A stretch of DNA of 6,685 nt from Paracoccaceae bacterium (GTDB taxonomy: Bacteria > Pseudomonadota > Alphaproteobacteria > Rhodobacterales > Rhodobacteraceae), in contig WTIQ01000034.1 of NCBI GenBank assembly GCA_011525185.1, positions 1 through 6,685 of the forward strand, in the 5' to 3' direction. Numbering within the stretch: the first letter of the stretch is position 1; each line of letters starts with the position of its first letter. Under the pieces are notes generated by a model. The model was not told where the DNA came from and searched no databases. It saw only the letters and a list, made by a program, of their open reading frames with translations. A program made the position numbers and the translations under genes. Below are positions 6,578 through 6,685 of this stretch, piece after piece.

Positions 6578-6600
6578 CACTGACTTAGATCAGTGGTTTT
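6578..6600 (+). terminator. Possible weak terminator after ppsR
   Basis: A perfect 6-base inverted repeat, CACTGA (6578-6583) and TCAGTG (6590-6595), with a 6-base loop CTTAGA, is followed by GTTTT. It starts 20 bases after the ppsR stop. The stem is short and AT-containing and the T run has only four bases, so termination would be inefficient at best. The same bases resemble an FNR-type box, an alternative reading. Confidence 0.35.
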
Positions 6601-6617
6601 GCTTGATTAATTTATTA

Positions 6618-6635
6618 TGTCATGCAATCTAGACA
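6618..6635. promoter_or_regulatory. PpsR operator downstream of ppsR, perfect TGT-N12-ACA (site 1)
   Basis: TGTCATGCAATCTAGACA matches TGT-N12-ACA exactly and also has the symmetric C and G of the extended TGTC...GACA form. It lies 60 bases beyond the ppsR stop, outside any coding region, and forms a tandem with the next operator. It should control a gene starting off the right edge. Confidence 0.8.
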
Positions 6636-6641
6636 CATGAG

Positions 6642-6659
6642 TGTCATTCAAAATTTACA
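6642..6659. promoter_or_regulatory. PpsR operator downstream of ppsR, perfect TGT-N12-ACA (site 2)
   Basis: TGTCATTCAAAATTTACA is a second exact TGT-N12-ACA match, six bases after site 1 (24 bases centre to centre). Its right end, TTTACA (6654-6659), could serve as a plus-strand -35 hexamer, with a weak GAGATT -10 at 6676-6681 after 16 bases. The promoter assignment is tentative because the window ends soon after. Confidence 0.8.
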
Positions 6660-6685
6660 TCCCAAGCAACGGTTTGAGATTAGTG

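Noticed and set aside
1..6685. A novel defence, mobile or biosynthetic system
   Set aside because: All coding space is filled by well-known photosynthesis genes in their usual order. There are no transposase, integrase, repeat array or unknown genes.

Overview
The window is one edge of a purple-bacterial photosynthesis gene cluster, almost certainly from an alphaproteobacterium of the Rhodobacterales (Rhodobacter/Roseobacter type). The gene order bchF-bchN-bchB-bchH facing divergently away from ppaA(aerR)-ppsR(crtJ) is the classic order in that group. By eye the base composition looks close to balanced, well below that of Rhodobacter itself, which would fit a marine Roseobacter-clade member; the species cannot be named from this sequence.

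Left arm (minus strand, 4045 down to 1): bchF, bchN, bchB and the first 246 codons of bchH. Each gene overlaps the next (8, 4 and 11 bases), so this is one tightly coupled operon. BchN and BchB form the catalytic component of the light-independent protochlorophyllide reductase (DPOR). BchH is the porphyrin-binding subunit of magnesium chelatase. BchF hydrates the 3-vinyl group on the way to bacteriochlorophyll a. The usual continuation (bchL, bchM, lhaA, puhA) would lie off the left edge.

Centre (4046-4287): a divergent control region. It holds a perfect PpsR operator (TGT-N12-ACA, 4099-4116) that includes the -35 hexamer of the bchF promoter. A second, one-mismatch operator (4121-4138) lies beside it. 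A good sigma-70-type promoter (4252-4280) fires toward ppaA, placing the transcript start at or next to the first in-frame ATG.

Right arm (plus strand, 4288-6557): ppaA/aerR, a SCHIC/B12-type antirepressor, is followed with a one-base stop/start overlap by ppsR, the PAS-PAS-HTH redox- and light-responsive repressor of photosynthesis genes. Beyond ppsR (6558-6685) are a short hairpin and two further perfect, tandem PpsR operators (6618-6635 and 6642-6659), so another PpsR-controlled gene must begin just off the right edge.

Together the genes make pigment (bchFNBH) and the sensor pair that switches this synthesis with oxygen and light. I see no mobile element, CRISPR, tRNA or rRNA. I found no previously undescribed system; the most interesting parts are the operator layout and the unclear start of ppaA.
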